From Peptococcaceae bacterium (lineage in GTDB: Bacteria > Bacillota > Peptococcia > Peptococcales > Peptococcaceae), in assembly GCA_017622155.1 (NCBI GenBank), contig JAGARS010000115.1, positions 1-14,596 of the forward strand: a stretch of 14,596 bases of DNA, read 5' to 3'. The notes under the pieces were generated by a model. The model had not been told where the DNA came from. It did no database searches and saw only the letters and a list, made by a program, of their open reading frames with translations. The position numbers and the translations under genes were made by a program. Positions 6,754-14,596 of the stretch are shown piece after piece (positions within the stretch are counted from its first letter, which is position 1; each line of letters starts with the position of its first letter).

Positions 6754-8172
6754 ATGGAAGCATTTGCAAGTATCGTAAGTACAATCAGTGGCTATTTATA
6801 TAGCTATATCCTGATTGCCCTGTTGATTGGTGCGGGGATCTACTTCACCATTCGAACCAAATTTGTGCAGTTTCGTCTGCTTGGCGAATCCATCCGTGTC
6901 ATTAAAGAACCGAAAAAAGAAGAAAAAGCAACTTCTTCTTTTCAGGCTCTGATGGTTTCTACTGCATCTCGTGTAGGTACCGGTAATATCGTTGGGGTTA
7001 CTGGGGCAATCATTGCTGGTGGTCCGGGGGCTGTATTCTGGATGTGGCTTATTGCTTTAGTAGGTGGCGCATCCGCATTTATCGAATCTACTCTGGCTCA
7101 GATTTATAAGAAAAAAGGCGAAAACGGCTCTTACGGCGGTCCTGCATATTATATCAAAGAGGCACTGCATTCCCCTGCACTGGGCGGTTTATTTGCAGTA
7201 GCACTGATTCTGACCTATATGGGCGGTTTCAATGCTTTGGCATCTTACAACATGACCGACTTCGTAAAAGTATATTTTCCTGGCGATAATAACACCTTGA
7301 TTATCGGCGTAGTGATCGCTGTTCTGGCCGGCACTGTTATCTTAGGCGGCGGCAAACGTATTTCCGAAGTAACACAGTACATGGTACCGGTTATGGCAAT
7401 TATGTATGTTGTAGTTGCATTGATTGTTATTGTATTAAACATCGGCAGTCTGCCAATGGTAATTGCGAAAATCTTCAGCGAAGCATTCAGCGCACAGTCT
7501 GTATTCGGCGGCTTGTTTGGTGCTGCTATGATGAACGGTATCAAACGCGGTTTGTACTCCAACGAAGCCGGTATCGGTTCTGCGCCTAACGCTGCAGCAT
7601 CCGCTGATGTGTCTCACCCTGTAAAACAGGGGCTGGTTCAGATGCTGTCTGTATTCCTGGATACACTGGTAATCTGTACTGCCACCGCATTTATGATTTT
7701 GTGTACAAATCTGGATGCATCCTTATACGTAGACGCAGCCGGCAATACCATGAACGCTGCATTTATTCAGGATTCTCTGATTGCAAACTTTGGCTCCTTC
7801 GGCAGTCTGTTTATCACACTGGCGCTGGCACTGTTTGCATTTACAACGCTGATTGGGAACTACTATTATGCAGAAATGAATATCAACTACTTAATCAAAG
7901 ACGCTACAGAAAATAAAACATTTATTTTCTGCTATCGTTTGCTGGCAGTAGTTATCATTTTCGTCGGTGCACAGTTCAGTGCTGGTCTGGCCTGGGATTT
8001 GGCCGATGTACTGATGGGCTTCATGGCATTAATCAACGTACCTGTCTGCATCATTTTAGGCGGTACAGCATTCAAAGCACTGGAAGACTATGTCGCACAG
8101 CGTAAAGCAGGCAAAGACCCTGTATTTAAAGCATCCAGCATCGGCGTAAAAGATACCGATTACTGGAACTAA
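6754..8172 (+). CDS. Sodium:alanine/glycine symporter (AGCS family)
   Basis: The 472-residue protein belongs to the AGCS family (TC 2.A.25), which takes up alanine, glycine or similar small amino acids with Na+ through about 11 helices. Family landmarks are VGTGNIVGVTGAI (74-86), GGPGAVFWMWLIAL (89-102), GSYGGPAYY (125-133) and GLYSNEAGIGSAPNAAASA (266-284). The common ALAG-like segment before VGTGN reads TASR here, and SAPN replaces the more common SAPH; these are mild variations that may tune substrate choice. The ATG at 6754 has AAAGGAA 7 bases upstream. It sits directly behind the flavoprotein gene, and a strong intrinsic terminator closes the unit 31 bases after the stop. The exact amino acid cannot be read from sequence. 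Confidence 0.94.
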   Translation: MEAFASIVSTISGYLYSYILIALLIGAGIYFTIRTKFVQFRLLGESIRVIKEPKKEEKATSSFQALMVSTASRVGTGNIVGVTGAIIAGGPGAVFWMWLIALVGGASAFIESTLAQIYKKKGENGSYGGPAYYIKEALHSPALGGLFAVALILTYMGGFNALASYNMTDFVKVYFPGDNNTLIIGVVIAVLAGTVILGGGKRISEVTQYMVPVMAIMYVVVALIVIVLNIGSLPMVIAKIFSEAFSAQSVFGGLFGAAMMNGIKRGLYSNEAGIGSAPNAAASADVSHPVKQGLVQMLSVFLDTLVICTATAFMILCTNLDASLYVDAAGNTMNAAFIQDSLIANFGSFGSLFITLALALFAFTTLIGNYYYAEMNINYLIKDATENKTFIFCYRLLAVVIIFVGAQFSAGLAWDLADVLMGFMALINVPVCIILGGTAFKALEDYVAQRKAGKDPVFKASSIGVKDTDYWN

Positions 8173-8203
8173 GCAAGATTCGATTTAAAATCACATATAA
8201 CAC

Positions 8204-8242
8204 AAACACCCCGACTCAAATGAGTACGGGGTGTTTCGTTTT
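8204..8242 (+). terminator. Intrinsic terminator after the symporter gene
   Basis: AAACACCCCG (8204-8213) pairs with CGGGGTGTTT (8227-8236); the stem continues with ACTC/GAGT past one bulged A around an AAAT loop. The tail is TTTCGTTTT. This gives about 14 base pairs on the plus strand. Confidence 0.9.
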
Positions 8243-8260
8243 CTGCAATACTTACGCAAA

Positions 8261-8383
<123 letters not shown>

Positions 8384-8394
8384 TCACAAAATAT

Positions 8395-8422
8395 ATTATA
8401 TCATGTAATTTTCTTTTTGCAA
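8395..8422 (-). promoter_or_regulatory. Promoter of tRNA-Gln
   Basis: Minus strand: -35 TTGCAA (8417-8422, 4 of 6), a 16-base spacer and a perfect -10 TATAAT (8395-8400), ending 18 bases before the tRNA 5' end. No terminator separates it from the kinase gene, so read-through from that operon is also possible. Confidence 0.65.
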
Positions 8423-8461
8423 GCTTTTTTTGATATTTTTTCAGTATTTTTTACGCACAAT

Positions 8462-9871
8462 TCAATCATCCAGCTGCTGTACATCATAAAAGAACGGCAT
8501 AACCAGAACAACTTTCGTTCCAACATTCAGTGTACTGTCAATCAGCATTTTTCCGCCATGCAATTCCATGATTTCACTGGCAATAGATAAGCCCAGCCCT
8601 GTACCGCTTTTATTGCTGCTGCCTTTGTAGAATTTTTCTTTCACACGCTGCAAATCCTCCGGCGAAATACCGCTGCCGTTGTCCTCTACAATCACAATAA
8701 TCTGATCATCCAGTACCTGGCTGCTGATTCGAATTTCTGCGTTCGGACGACCAACCGTAAACTTCATCGCGTTGTCAACAACATTAATCAGTACCTGCTT
8801 CAACCGATTATAATCAGCAAACACCCAGCTTTCCTGATTATCCGTTAAAAGCATCATCTTAATTCGTTCCTGCTGACAGCGTACAGTAAATTGGCCAATA
8901 ATATTTTCCAGCAAGTCAGAAATAGAAAACTCTTCTTTTTTCAGCTCAATACGATGGGCCTGTAATCGTGAGAAGTCCAGCAGATCATTCACCAGAATAA
9001 TCAATCGGTCTGTTTCTTTTGAAACAATGGAAAGGCCTTCCTCAACCACTTCAATATCATCTTTCATATCCTGCATGGTTTCCGCCCAGCCTTTAATTGC
9101 CGCAAGCGGTGTCCGCAGCTCATGCGAAATTGAAGAAATAAATTCACTTTTCGCCTGGTCAGCCCGCGTAATTTCTTTGGTCATAATATTAACTGCATCC
9201 ACAAGCTGCCCAATCTCGTCATTGTGATACTTAATCGCTGTAACTTTGTAATTCCCTTGCGCGACTTCTTCTGTCACCCGTACCAGTTCTTGTATCGGTT
9301 CCAGAATCCGCTGTGCCATAGCACGACCATACAAAAACGCTACAGCAATAACTCCAAGCCCAAACAAAAGCAGCAATGCAAAAAACTGACCCAAAACCTG
9401 ATAAGCCGGTGCCAAACTAGAGACATAACGCAATACACCTACAACCGCGAATCCATCATAAATTGGTGCCGATACCGCCACAATTGGCTCATTTAGCTCG
9501 CTCCGCCCGCGCCATACCGCACTATTTCCTTTCAATGCCTGTGCCACATCAGAAGTATTGATAATTTCTTCAGCAGAAGAACCTGTACTATCAATGACTA
9601 CATGCCCCTGCATATCAATTACCTCAATCAGTGCAGTTTCTTCTACATCCAGATTTTCAAAAATATAATTTGATTTTTTATAAATATCACCTGCATCGGC
9701 ATATTGACTAAAAAATGTAGCTGATGTTTCTGCCTGATTTGCCAAGATACGTTCAACGCCGCCTACATAATACTCAGAAATTGCTACAGCAAAAAGACCT
9801 TCCAAAATCAGTACAGTCACCAATGCAATGGTAATATAGTTTCCAATCAGGCGTCTTCGAATACTGCGCAC
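8462..9871 (-). CDS. Membrane sensor histidine kinase (PhoR/WalK-like architecture)
   Basis: This 469-residue kinase autophosphorylates and passes phosphate to the adjacent regulator. Domain order: helix 1 (about 11-33); an extracytoplasmic sensor (about 34-157) resembling a single Cache/PAS-like fold, with IEVIDMQGHVVIDSTG and PIVAVSAPIYDGFAVVGVLR; helix 2 (about 158-182); HAMP linker (183-235); HisKA with SSISHELRTPLAAIKGWAE, phospho-accepting His250; and HATPase with N-box DNAMKF (Asn367), DNGSGIS (397-403) and GTGLGLSIASEI (423-434). All catalytic boxes are intact. The start is GTG at 9871, 2 bases after the regulator's stop; its ribosome site GGGGAGG (9884-9890) lies inside the regulator's last codons 12 bases away, suggesting translational coupling. 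The signal is unknown; the lipoprotein upstream in the same operon is an obvious candidate partner. Confidence 0.95.
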   Translation of the reverse strand: MRSIRRRLIGNYITIALVTVLILEGLFAVAISEYYVGGVERILANQAETSATFFSQYADAGDIYKKSNYIFENLDVEETALIEVIDMQGHVVIDSTGSSAEEIINTSDVAQALKGNSAVWRGRSELNEPIVAVSAPIYDGFAVVGVLRYVSSLAPAYQVLGQFFALLLLFGLGVIAVAFLYGRAMAQRILEPIQELVRVTEEVAQGNYKVTAIKYHNDEIGQLVDAVNIMTKEITRADQAKSEFISSISHELRTPLAAIKGWAETMQDMKDDIEVVEEGLSIVSKETDRLIILVNDLLDFSRLQAHRIELKKEEFSISDLLENIIGQFTVRCQQERIKMMLLTDNQESWVFADYNRLKQVLINVVDNAMKFTVGRPNAEIRISSQVLDDQIIVIVEDNGSGISPEDLQRVKEKFYKGSSNKSGTGLGLSIASEIMELHGGKMLIDSTLNVGTKVVLVMPFFYDVQQLDD

Positions 9872-9873
9872 GG

Positions 9874-10581
9874 TTATTCACCGCCTCCCCACCAACGGTA
9901 GCCATAGCCCCATACTTTTTCTATATATTTTGGATTAGACGGATCATCTTCGATTTTCTGGCGAATGCGGCGAATGTTTACATCTACAATTTTAAAATCG
10001 CCTACATAATTATAGCCCCATACATTATTTAAAATTTCGTCACGATGAATTGCTTTATTCGGATTTTCCATAAAATATTTCACCAAAGCAAATTCAATCG
10101 GCGTTAATTCTATTTCCACACCATTTTTCAATAATTTTCGTTCTTCCGGCAAAATTGTAAATTTACCGGTTACAATCTGACTGCCATCTGCTTCTTCTAC
10201 TGCTACAGCTTTTTCTACAATATTCAGTCTGCGGGCTAATGCATTAATACGCGCCAGCAGTTCTTTCGGACTAAACGGCTTCACAATATAATCATCAGCG
10301 CCTAATTCAAGCCCTTCAATTTTGTTTTCTTCCTGTCCTTTTGCTGTCAGCATGATAATTCCAAGTGAAGGATACTGTTCGCGTGCTCGTTTGCACACCT
10401 CAAAACCGCTTATACCCGGCAGCATTACATCCAAAAGTGCAATGTCCACCGTCTCATCCAGCTTCTCCAATGCTTCTTCACCGCTGGCAGTCTCCACAAT
10501 TTCAAAGTTGTTTTTCTTCAAGTTAATCATAATAAAGCTGCGAATGGACGGTTCATCTTCCAATACCAGAATCTTTGTCAT
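9874..10581 (-). CDS. OmpR/PhoB-family response regulator
   Basis: The 235-residue regulator has an N-terminal receiver and a C-terminal winged-helix DNA-binding domain. Receiver: acidic pocket EDE (8-10), phosphorylation site Asp51 in DIALLDVMLPGISGFEV, Thr79 in MLTA and Lys101 in IVKPFSP. DNA-binding domain (about 137-232): LTPIEFALVKYFMENPNKAI, then VDVNIRRIRQKIEDDPSNPK (the recognition helix) and the wing ending GYGYRW. Everything needed for function is present. The ATG at 10581 has GGGAGGG 8 bases upstream, which lies in the last codons of the lipoprotein gene. It is 2 bp downstream of that gene's stop and 2 bp upstream of the kinase. It is probably the cognate regulator of that kinase; its targets are unknown. 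Confidence 0.96.
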   Translation of the reverse strand: MTKILVLEDEPSIRSFIMINLKKNNFEIVETASGEEALEKLDETVDIALLDVMLPGISGFEVCKRAREQYPSLGIIMLTAKGQEENKIEGLELGADDYIVKPFSPKELLARINALARRLNIVEKAVAVEEADGSQIVTGKFTILPEERKLLKNGVEIELTPIEFALVKYFMENPNKAIHRDEILNNVWGYNYVGDFKIVDVNIRRIRQKIEDDPSNPKYIEKVWGYGYRWWGGGE

Positions 10582-10583
10582 GA

Positions 10584-11927
10584 TTACATCCCTCCCTCTA
10601 TCTGTAAACAGGAAATCAGTTTTTCTGCATTTACCTGAAATTCATTAAATAGTTCCGTTTTAATATTCGCAATATATACTTTATTCAGTGTTGGATGGTT
10701 CCCCAACACTACAATAGAATCTGTTACGTCATCGTCCATATTCTGCCATACCAGTTGATCGACCGCAGCCAAAGAAAAGACCGTTTCAAAACTGCGTTCC
10801 TCATTCTCGTAATAAAATTCTGTCCATTCGATTTCGCCATCTGTATAAAAATCATAGTACAGTGTGTCCATCCATTGTACAGGAATCAAAAACCGATAAC
10901 CATCGGTGCGATTTTCTAAAATCGCACTAATTGCAGTTAACCCGTTTTCACCATCCCATTGAAGCCAAACATGCACAAAATCCCGATAATCTCTGTTAGA
11001 AAGATTATTTTCAGGGCTCCATAAGGAGTTAACCTCCAGAATGCCATCATTATTGATATCACCAAACAGCTCAATTCCTGCCATTTCTTCATAATCATAC
11101 GGCATCGGATGCTCCATTGCTACCGTAAAGCCTGTTTCCGTTTCGCAAAGAAGAATCATATTGATATAATGATTATAGCGCATTGCCATATAAATACCTT
11201 CGGTGTCAGCATTTACTTTTGCAAAACGCATATCGCTGCAATACCCATCAAAGGTGTTGTTATAAACCGGATAAACCATGTTATTGCCGTACGTATAAAT
11301 AGTGATGTTGCTGCTGCCTACCAGCACTGTTGTATCTGTACGTGCAGTTACCAGCATTGTTTGGCCATCTGTCGGTTCCGCCAGCACAATCTGATCATAG
11401 GCAATTCTGTCCTCACTGGTAATGTCGATTAAACCGCTATCCGCCAAATGATATACATACAACTCTTTCATAGCGCCATATCCGGTTTTCACGCCAAGTA
11501 AAAATTCCGGCGCACCATCCAGATTCAAATCCTGCACAGAGAAATAATGAATGTCTGTCCCATACGCAGTGGTTTTATACAGCAACTGCCATCCAGCTTC
11601 CCGTTGATCGAGTATCATAAACCCCAACACGAAGTTGCTTTCTTTATTGGCATAAAACACCACAATTTCTTTTTCATCATCCTCATCCAGATTAATATAT
11701 TGATACGCTGTACCAATTTCGTTTATTTCAGGTACAATCATGCGTTCTTCTTTGCTTAAAAATTCAGAAATCATTTGTTTCTGCTGCATCAATTCCTGAT
11801 TGGATTCCGGTGCTGCAATCAAGCTTTCCGGTGTTGGCAGTTCCAGTGTACATCCATTCAAAAACAACACACCGCACAGCAGAAACAATATCATCCACTG
11901 TTTTTTTATTTTCAGATAAAGATTCAT
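10584..11927 (-). CDS. Lipoprotein with FG-GAP/VCBS-like D-rich repeats, leading a two-component operon
   Basis: The 447-residue protein begins with a lipoprotein signal: MNLYLKIKKQ, a hydrophobic stretch and LFLNGC, giving lipidation at Cys26 (Asn at -2 is less usual than Ala or Ser). The mature part is rich in beta-type sequence and has four aspartate-rich motifs like those in FG-GAP/VCBS or calcium-binding loops: INLDEDDEKEIVV (78-90), VQDLNLDGAPEF (131-142), GDINNDGILEV (289-299) and NMDDDVTDSIVV (396-407). A beta-propeller-like fold is likely but inferred. I do not recognise a named family. It has AGAAGG 9 bases before the ATG, a promoter of the extended -10 type, and overlaps the operon logic of the regulator and kinase (gaps of 2 bp). 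It is plausibly an extracytoplasmic sensor accessory of the kinase. Confidence 0.85.
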   Translation of the reverse strand: MNLYLKIKKQWMILFLLCGVLFLNGCTLELPTPESLIAAPESNQELMQQKQMISEFLSKEERMIVPEINEIGTAYQYINLDEDDEKEIVVFYANKESNFVLGFMILDQREAGWQLLYKTTAYGTDIHYFSVQDLNLDGAPEFLLGVKTGYGAMKELYVYHLADSGLIDITSEDRIAYDQIVLAEPTDGQTMLVTARTDTTVLVGSSNITIYTYGNNMVYPVYNNTFDGYCSDMRFAKVNADTEGIYMAMRYNHYINMILLCETETGFTVAMEHPMPYDYEEMAGIELFGDINNDGILEVNSLWSPENNLSNRDYRDFVHVWLQWDGENGLTAISAILENRTDGYRFLIPVQWMDTLYYDFYTDGEIEWTEFYYENEERSFETVFSLAAVDQLVWQNMDDDVTDSIVVLGNHPTLNKVYIANIKTELFNEFQVNAEKLISCLQIEGGM

Positions 11928-11964
11928 ATGCGCAATCCTTCTTCCACATTTTTAGACTGCTTTC

Positions 11965-11973
11965 ATTATAACA
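11965..11973 (-). promoter_or_regulatory. Extended -10 promoter of the lipoprotein-regulator-kinase operon
   Basis: Minus strand TGT followed by a perfect TATAAT (11965-11970), the extended -10 pattern TGnTATAAT. The -35 region is a poor match and coincides with the T-tract of the upstream terminator, so the extended -10 probably does most of the work. The predicted start is about 30 bases before the lipoprotein ATG. Confidence 0.6.
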
Positions 11974-11986
11974 TACCTTCTCAAAC

Positions 11987-12026
11987 AAAAAAAGAACCAT
12001 TCGGAAATCACTTTCGAAATGGTTCT
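11987..12026 (-). terminator. Intrinsic terminator after the flavodoxin-fold gene
   Basis: On the minus strand AGAACCATT pairs with AATGGTTCT; a 2-base internal mismatch and a further GAAA/TTTC stem lead to a GTGA loop. Seven T residues follow (11987-11993). It isolates the lipoprotein operon from the gene at 12110. Confidence 0.85.
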
Positions 12027-12109
12027 GTAATGAGATACTTCTAATTTTATATTTATCTAATAAAACATTCCCTAAAAATATTCGCTATACATATATCAAT
12101 TCCCGTATA

Positions 12110-12748
12110 CTATTTCCCGCACAGCTTCTGCCCAATCTGATAAGCTGCCGCCAGATCTTTCGGGAACTGTTCTTCTCTTCTCTGACGTTTATGGGCTTCA
12201 TCAAATGTGCCTGCCTGATATTTGGAATAGTCGGTAAACTGCAATGTATCATAGCACGGATACTCTACAATTTCACCATTCAGTTTCTTCAACACTCTAA
12301 AACTTTGTTTCATTCTTTCCGCATACATTGTTTCAAAATGTTCCTGTGTTGCATTCATGGTATAGAAACAGCCGCAGTTTACTGTACCATGAAACAATTT
12401 TTTGGAATAATCATCATAGGTCAGCAGAATATAGCTTAAGCGCTCAATCAATGCATGCATCTGACTGGTAATTTCGCCGAAATAAATTGGTACTCCAAAA
12501 AATACTGCATCGGCAAATAAAATTTTATCCAGTACCGGTGTAATATCATCCTGCCAATAACATTTCGCAGGCTCTGCACCTTTACGCATACACGCCATAC
12601 AGCTGCGGCATCCGGTAAACTTTAAATCATACAGATGTATCATTTCCACCTCTGCCCCTGCGTCTGCTGCGCCTTTCAAGGCTTCCTGCAAGAGTAAATC
12701 CGTGTTCCAGCCCTTACGCGGACTTCCGTTAATTGCAATTGCTTTCAT
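12110..12748 (-). CDS. Flavodoxin-fold NAD(P)H-dependent oxidoreductase (FMN reductase-like) with cysteine cluster
   Basis: The 212-residue protein fits the NADPH-dependent FMN reductase / flavodoxin-fold group (PF03358-like). It starts MKAIAINGSPRKGWNTDLLL: the GSPRKGWNT loop (8-16) binds the FMN phosphate. A second FMN contact segment is FGVPIYFGEITSQMHALIER (84-103). A compact cysteine group sits at 47, 50 and 53 (GCRSCMACMRKG) with Cys63 after it, a pattern seen in iron-sulfur flavoprotein relatives; whether it holds a cluster, a zinc or is redox-active cannot be told. No signal or membrane segment, so cytoplasmic. The ATG at 12748 has a consensus AAGGAGG 9 bases upstream. It follows the MFS gene by 84 bp on the same strand and has its own candidate promoter, then a strong terminator. 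Substrate unknown. Confidence 0.88.
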   Translation of the reverse strand: MKAIAINGSPRKGWNTDLLLQEALKGAADAGAEVEMIHLYDLKFTGCRSCMACMRKGAEPAKCYWQDDITPVLDKILFADAVFFGVPIYFGEITSQMHALIERLSYILLTYDDYSKKLFHGTVNCGCFYTMNATQEHFETMYAERMKQSFRVLKKLNGEIVEYPCYDTLQFTDYSKYQAGTFDEAHKRQRREEQFPKDLAAAYQIGQKLCGK

Positions 12749-12782
12749 AAAGTCATACCTCCTTGACTTTTCATTTAATTGT

Positions 12783-12812
12783 ATTGTAGCATATCATACA
12801 ATCACTTAACAA
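12783..12812 (-). promoter_or_regulatory. Candidate promoter of the flavodoxin-fold gene
   Basis: Minus strand: -35 TTGTTA (12807-12812, 4 of 6), an 18-base spacer and -10 TACAAT (12783-12788, 5 of 6) preceded by TGC, an extended -10. It lies in the 84-bp gap after the MFS gene. Confidence 0.55.
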
Positions 12813-12832
12813 TGATACTCCCAGCGATTTTC

Positions 12833-14044
12833 TTAATAATATTTTCTGCGCAGCATCAAGGTGATTGCAGCCATAAAAATCACATACGCTGCCAACGCAA
12901 CCAAAAGCCCTGCAACATATGCTCCGGTAATATCATATAATAACCCAATGAGTATGCAGGACATTGCCGCAATAAACGACATCCCTGCAACGGTATAGGA
13001 ATAAATCGTTCCATAGTCTTTGCTACCGAAAAGCTCCTGTACCAGTAACGGCATCATGGTTGTGTAAATTGCGCTACTGAAACCAAATGCCACCGATGCC
13101 ACAAATAACACAATGAAACCATTACCGACAACCAGCAGCGCTGTCCCTGCTATTACAATTGTACAAGCTACATAAAAGGTACGTTTGATGCCAATCTTAT
13201 CTGCCAGGCTGCCCAATACCAGCGCACCAATCATACTCCCTATCAAAGCTGCAGAAATCAGGCTGCCGCTGGTTACAATCGATAAGCCCACTGTACTTCC
13301 GTGCGCTGATAAATAGGTAATATTATTACATACATACGCTGCCAGACCGCCTACTAAAATGGTTGCCCAGAAGATGCCGCGCTTCAGCACACCGGAGGCA
13401 TCAATCCCTGTCAGAATATTTCCGTTTTCTGTCTCTATGGCAGCCGTATCAGCTTTCCCATAAGGCAGACAGCCCTTTTGTTCCGGTGTATCTTTCAAGA
13501 AGAAAATCACGCACGGTAAAATAATGACCAAAGAAATGACTGCCATTGCCATGTAGCTGGTTCTCCATCCAAACACTTCGATAATATTGGAATATACAAC
13601 ACTAAAGCCTGCACCGCCAATACCGGCAAATGCCATAGCCAGCCCCATGGCAAAGCCGCGTTTTTCTGCAAACCAGGCAGTAATCAATGCCGGCACCGGC
13701 AAAAACATAGCCAGCGAAAAAGTAAGGCCAATCAATGCGCCCAGCACATAAAATGCGATGATGGATTGTGCCATACTAAGCCCTGCAAACCAGATTGCAT
13801 TTATAATAATTGCAACCAGTAATGTTTTCTTTACGCCATATTTCGTCATCAACTTTCCTGCAAACGATGATGCAATTGCTACCGAAATATTCTGAATGGT
13901 AAAATACAGACTAAATGCCGCAGCTCCAATACCAAATTCTTCACATACAGGTACTACGTACAGCCCCAGGCAATTGGCCACTGCACCCATACTGCCGATT
14001 TCGATCAAACAACAACATATTAAAATTACCCATGCATAATGCAA
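12833..14044 (-). CDS. Major facilitator superfamily transporter
   Basis: The 403-residue protein is a 12-helix MFS permease, most like the monocarboxylate/oxalate-formate (OFA) type branch; the substrate is not readable. The two MFS motif-A loops are GKLMTKYGVKK (63-73) between helices 2 and 3, and GSLADKIGIKR (278-288) in the second half. The central block EKRGFAMGLAMAFAGIGGAG (127-146) and FGWRTSYMAMA (158-168) are typical of the branch. The central cytoplasmic loop runs from about 184 to 222. The start is non-canonical: TTG at 14044 with AAAGGTGG 11 bases upstream. A preceding ATT (14045-14047) is also in frame and a TAA comes just before it; the next ATG is 18 codons in, inside helix 1. 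It follows the unrecognised gene by 57 bp and may share its transcript. Confidence 0.9.
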   Translation of the reverse strand: MHYAWVILICCCLIEIGSMGAVANCLGLYVVPVCEEFGIGAAAFSLYFTIQNISVAIASSFAGKLMTKYGVKKTLLVAIIINAIWFAGLSMAQSIIAFYVLGALIGLTFSLAMFLPVPALITAWFAEKRGFAMGLAMAFAGIGGAGFSVVYSNIIEVFGWRTSYMAMAVISLVIILPCVIFFLKDTPEQKGCLPYGKADTAAIETENGNILTGIDASGVLKRGIFWATILVGGLAAYVCNNITYLSAHGSTVGLSIVTSGSLISAALIGSMIGALVLGSLADKIGIKRTFYVACTIVIAGTALLVVGNGFIVLFVASVAFGFSSAIYTTMMPLLVQELFGSKDYGTIYSYTVAGMSFIAAMSCILIGLLYDITGAYVAGLLVALAAYVIFMAAITLMLRRKYY

Positions 14045-14055
14045 AATTTATCGTT

Positions 14056-14063
14056 CCACCTTT
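14056..14063 (-). promoter_or_regulatory. Ribosome binding site for a non-ATG start (MFS gene)
   Basis: AAAGGTGG on the minus strand is 11 bases before the TTG at 14044 and 8 before an ATT codon. A stop codon directly upstream closes off any longer reading, so a non-ATG start is needed to keep helix 1 whole. Confidence 0.6.
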
Positions 14064-14101
14064 CAGCTATTATTTCGTTAATATCTTTTGCGTAGTATTT
14101 A

Positions 14102-14596
14102 CTACTGAACATTCCATCTGTACTTGTACATCACAAATGCATCCTGTGCTTCTTTTGTACAATTTTCTGCCACAATCTGCTTCTGTGCCTCATAATCCTC
14201 TGCACCGATAACACCGGGAATATTCTTAATCTGCATAAACCGTTTCAGATACCACTGATTGCAATATGCCTTGTAATCAGACATAAAGTTCTCACGCATA
14301 CTGCGGAATTCATTCATATCTCCCAGCCATTTTGTTCGGATAAATATCGGCGTCACCAGATACCCCTGCTGTTCCAAGGATACCTTCTTCTTAAACGCCA
14401 CATCTTCCCACGCATCAAAGAAGTATTTCCACTCACTCCCGTCCATGGTATATGCAAAGGCCACCATCGTCTTCTTGTACTGCCCCTTCGGAATGATATC
14501 ACTCTCTAATTCTTTATACACATTGTTAATCCATTTTTTCAGCTCCAGATAACTGCGGATATGCAGCACCTTGCTCTCTAATGCCTCATGCACCAA
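14102..14596 (-). CDS. Unrecognised protein, N-terminus beyond the window
   Basis: The frame is open to the window edge, so the start is outside. The visible 165 codons end at a TAG (14102-14104). I do not recognise the family. The visible part is hydrophilic, rich in Trp, Tyr, Phe, Lys and Glu, with no membrane segment or signal. It contains helical stretches such as LEKKWINN-like LELKKWINNVYKELESD and the aromatic runs DGSEWKYFFDAWEDVAF and NQWYLKRFMQIKNIPGV. No catalytic motif, zinc cluster or nucleotide-binding loop can be seen. It precedes the MFS gene by 57 bp on the same strand without a terminator between them, so the two may form one operon. A TTG is the last codon at the edge and need not be the start. 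Confidence 0.7.
   Translation of the reverse strand: MVHEALESKVLHIRSYLELKKWINNVYKELESDIIPKGQYKKTMVAFAYTMDGSEWKYFFDAWEDVAFKKKVSLEQQGYLVTPIFIRTKWLGDMNEFRSMRENFMSDYKAYCNQWYLKRFMQIKNIPGVIGAEDYEAQKQIVAENCTKEAQDAFVMYKYRWNVQ

Noticed and set aside
14092..14105. GTAGT/ACTAC hairpin over the stop of the rightmost gene, considered as a terminator
   Set aside because: A 5-bp stem without a U-tract is too weak and can easily arise by chance.

Overview
The window reads as ordinary chromosome of a low-to-moderate GC Bacillota (Firmicutes) bacterium. This rests on strong Shine-Dalgarno sites, sigma-A-type promoters, a MurJ flippase, a YetF (DUF421) membrane protein, an AGCS sodium:amino-acid symporter and a PhoP/PhoR-like two-component pair. 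The gene mix would suit an anaerobic gut-type lineage such as the Negativicutes or Clostridia. No rRNA or single-copy phylogenetic marker is present, so this placement is an inference. I see no insertion sequence, phage gene, CRISPR array, origin or attachment site.

Left block, all minus strand, read right to left (5056 to 1): a YetF-type membrane protein, a CaCA-superfamily cation antiporter with unusual alpha-repeats, murJ, a stand-alone protein of the F420-0:gamma-glutamyl ligase family, and the N-terminal two thirds of a LysR regulator cut by the window edge. A long perfect inverted repeat lies in the murJ leader. A good promoter precedes the ligase-family gene.

Central plus-strand block (5154 to 8172): a 64-residue two-helix membrane protein, a BaiN/HI0933-type flavoprotein and a sodium:alanine-type symporter, closed by a strong terminator. 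The 5057-5153 gap between this block and the YetF gene holds two divergent promoters whose -10 elements overlap on an almost palindromic sequence.

Right block, minus strand (14596 to 8302): an unrecognised protein open at the window edge, an MFS transporter, a flavodoxin-fold (FMN reductase-like) protein with a cysteine cluster, a terminator, then a tightly packed lipoprotein - response regulator - histidine kinase operon, and finally tRNA-Gln(CTG) with its own promoter and terminator. The lipoprotein carries several D-rich, FG-GAP/VCBS-like motifs and sits 2 bp from the response regulator, which is 2 bp from the kinase. It is the best candidate here for a little-described system: an extracytoplasmic lipoprotein that may feed a Cache-type sensor kinase. 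Everything else looks like housekeeping, transport and small-molecule metabolism.
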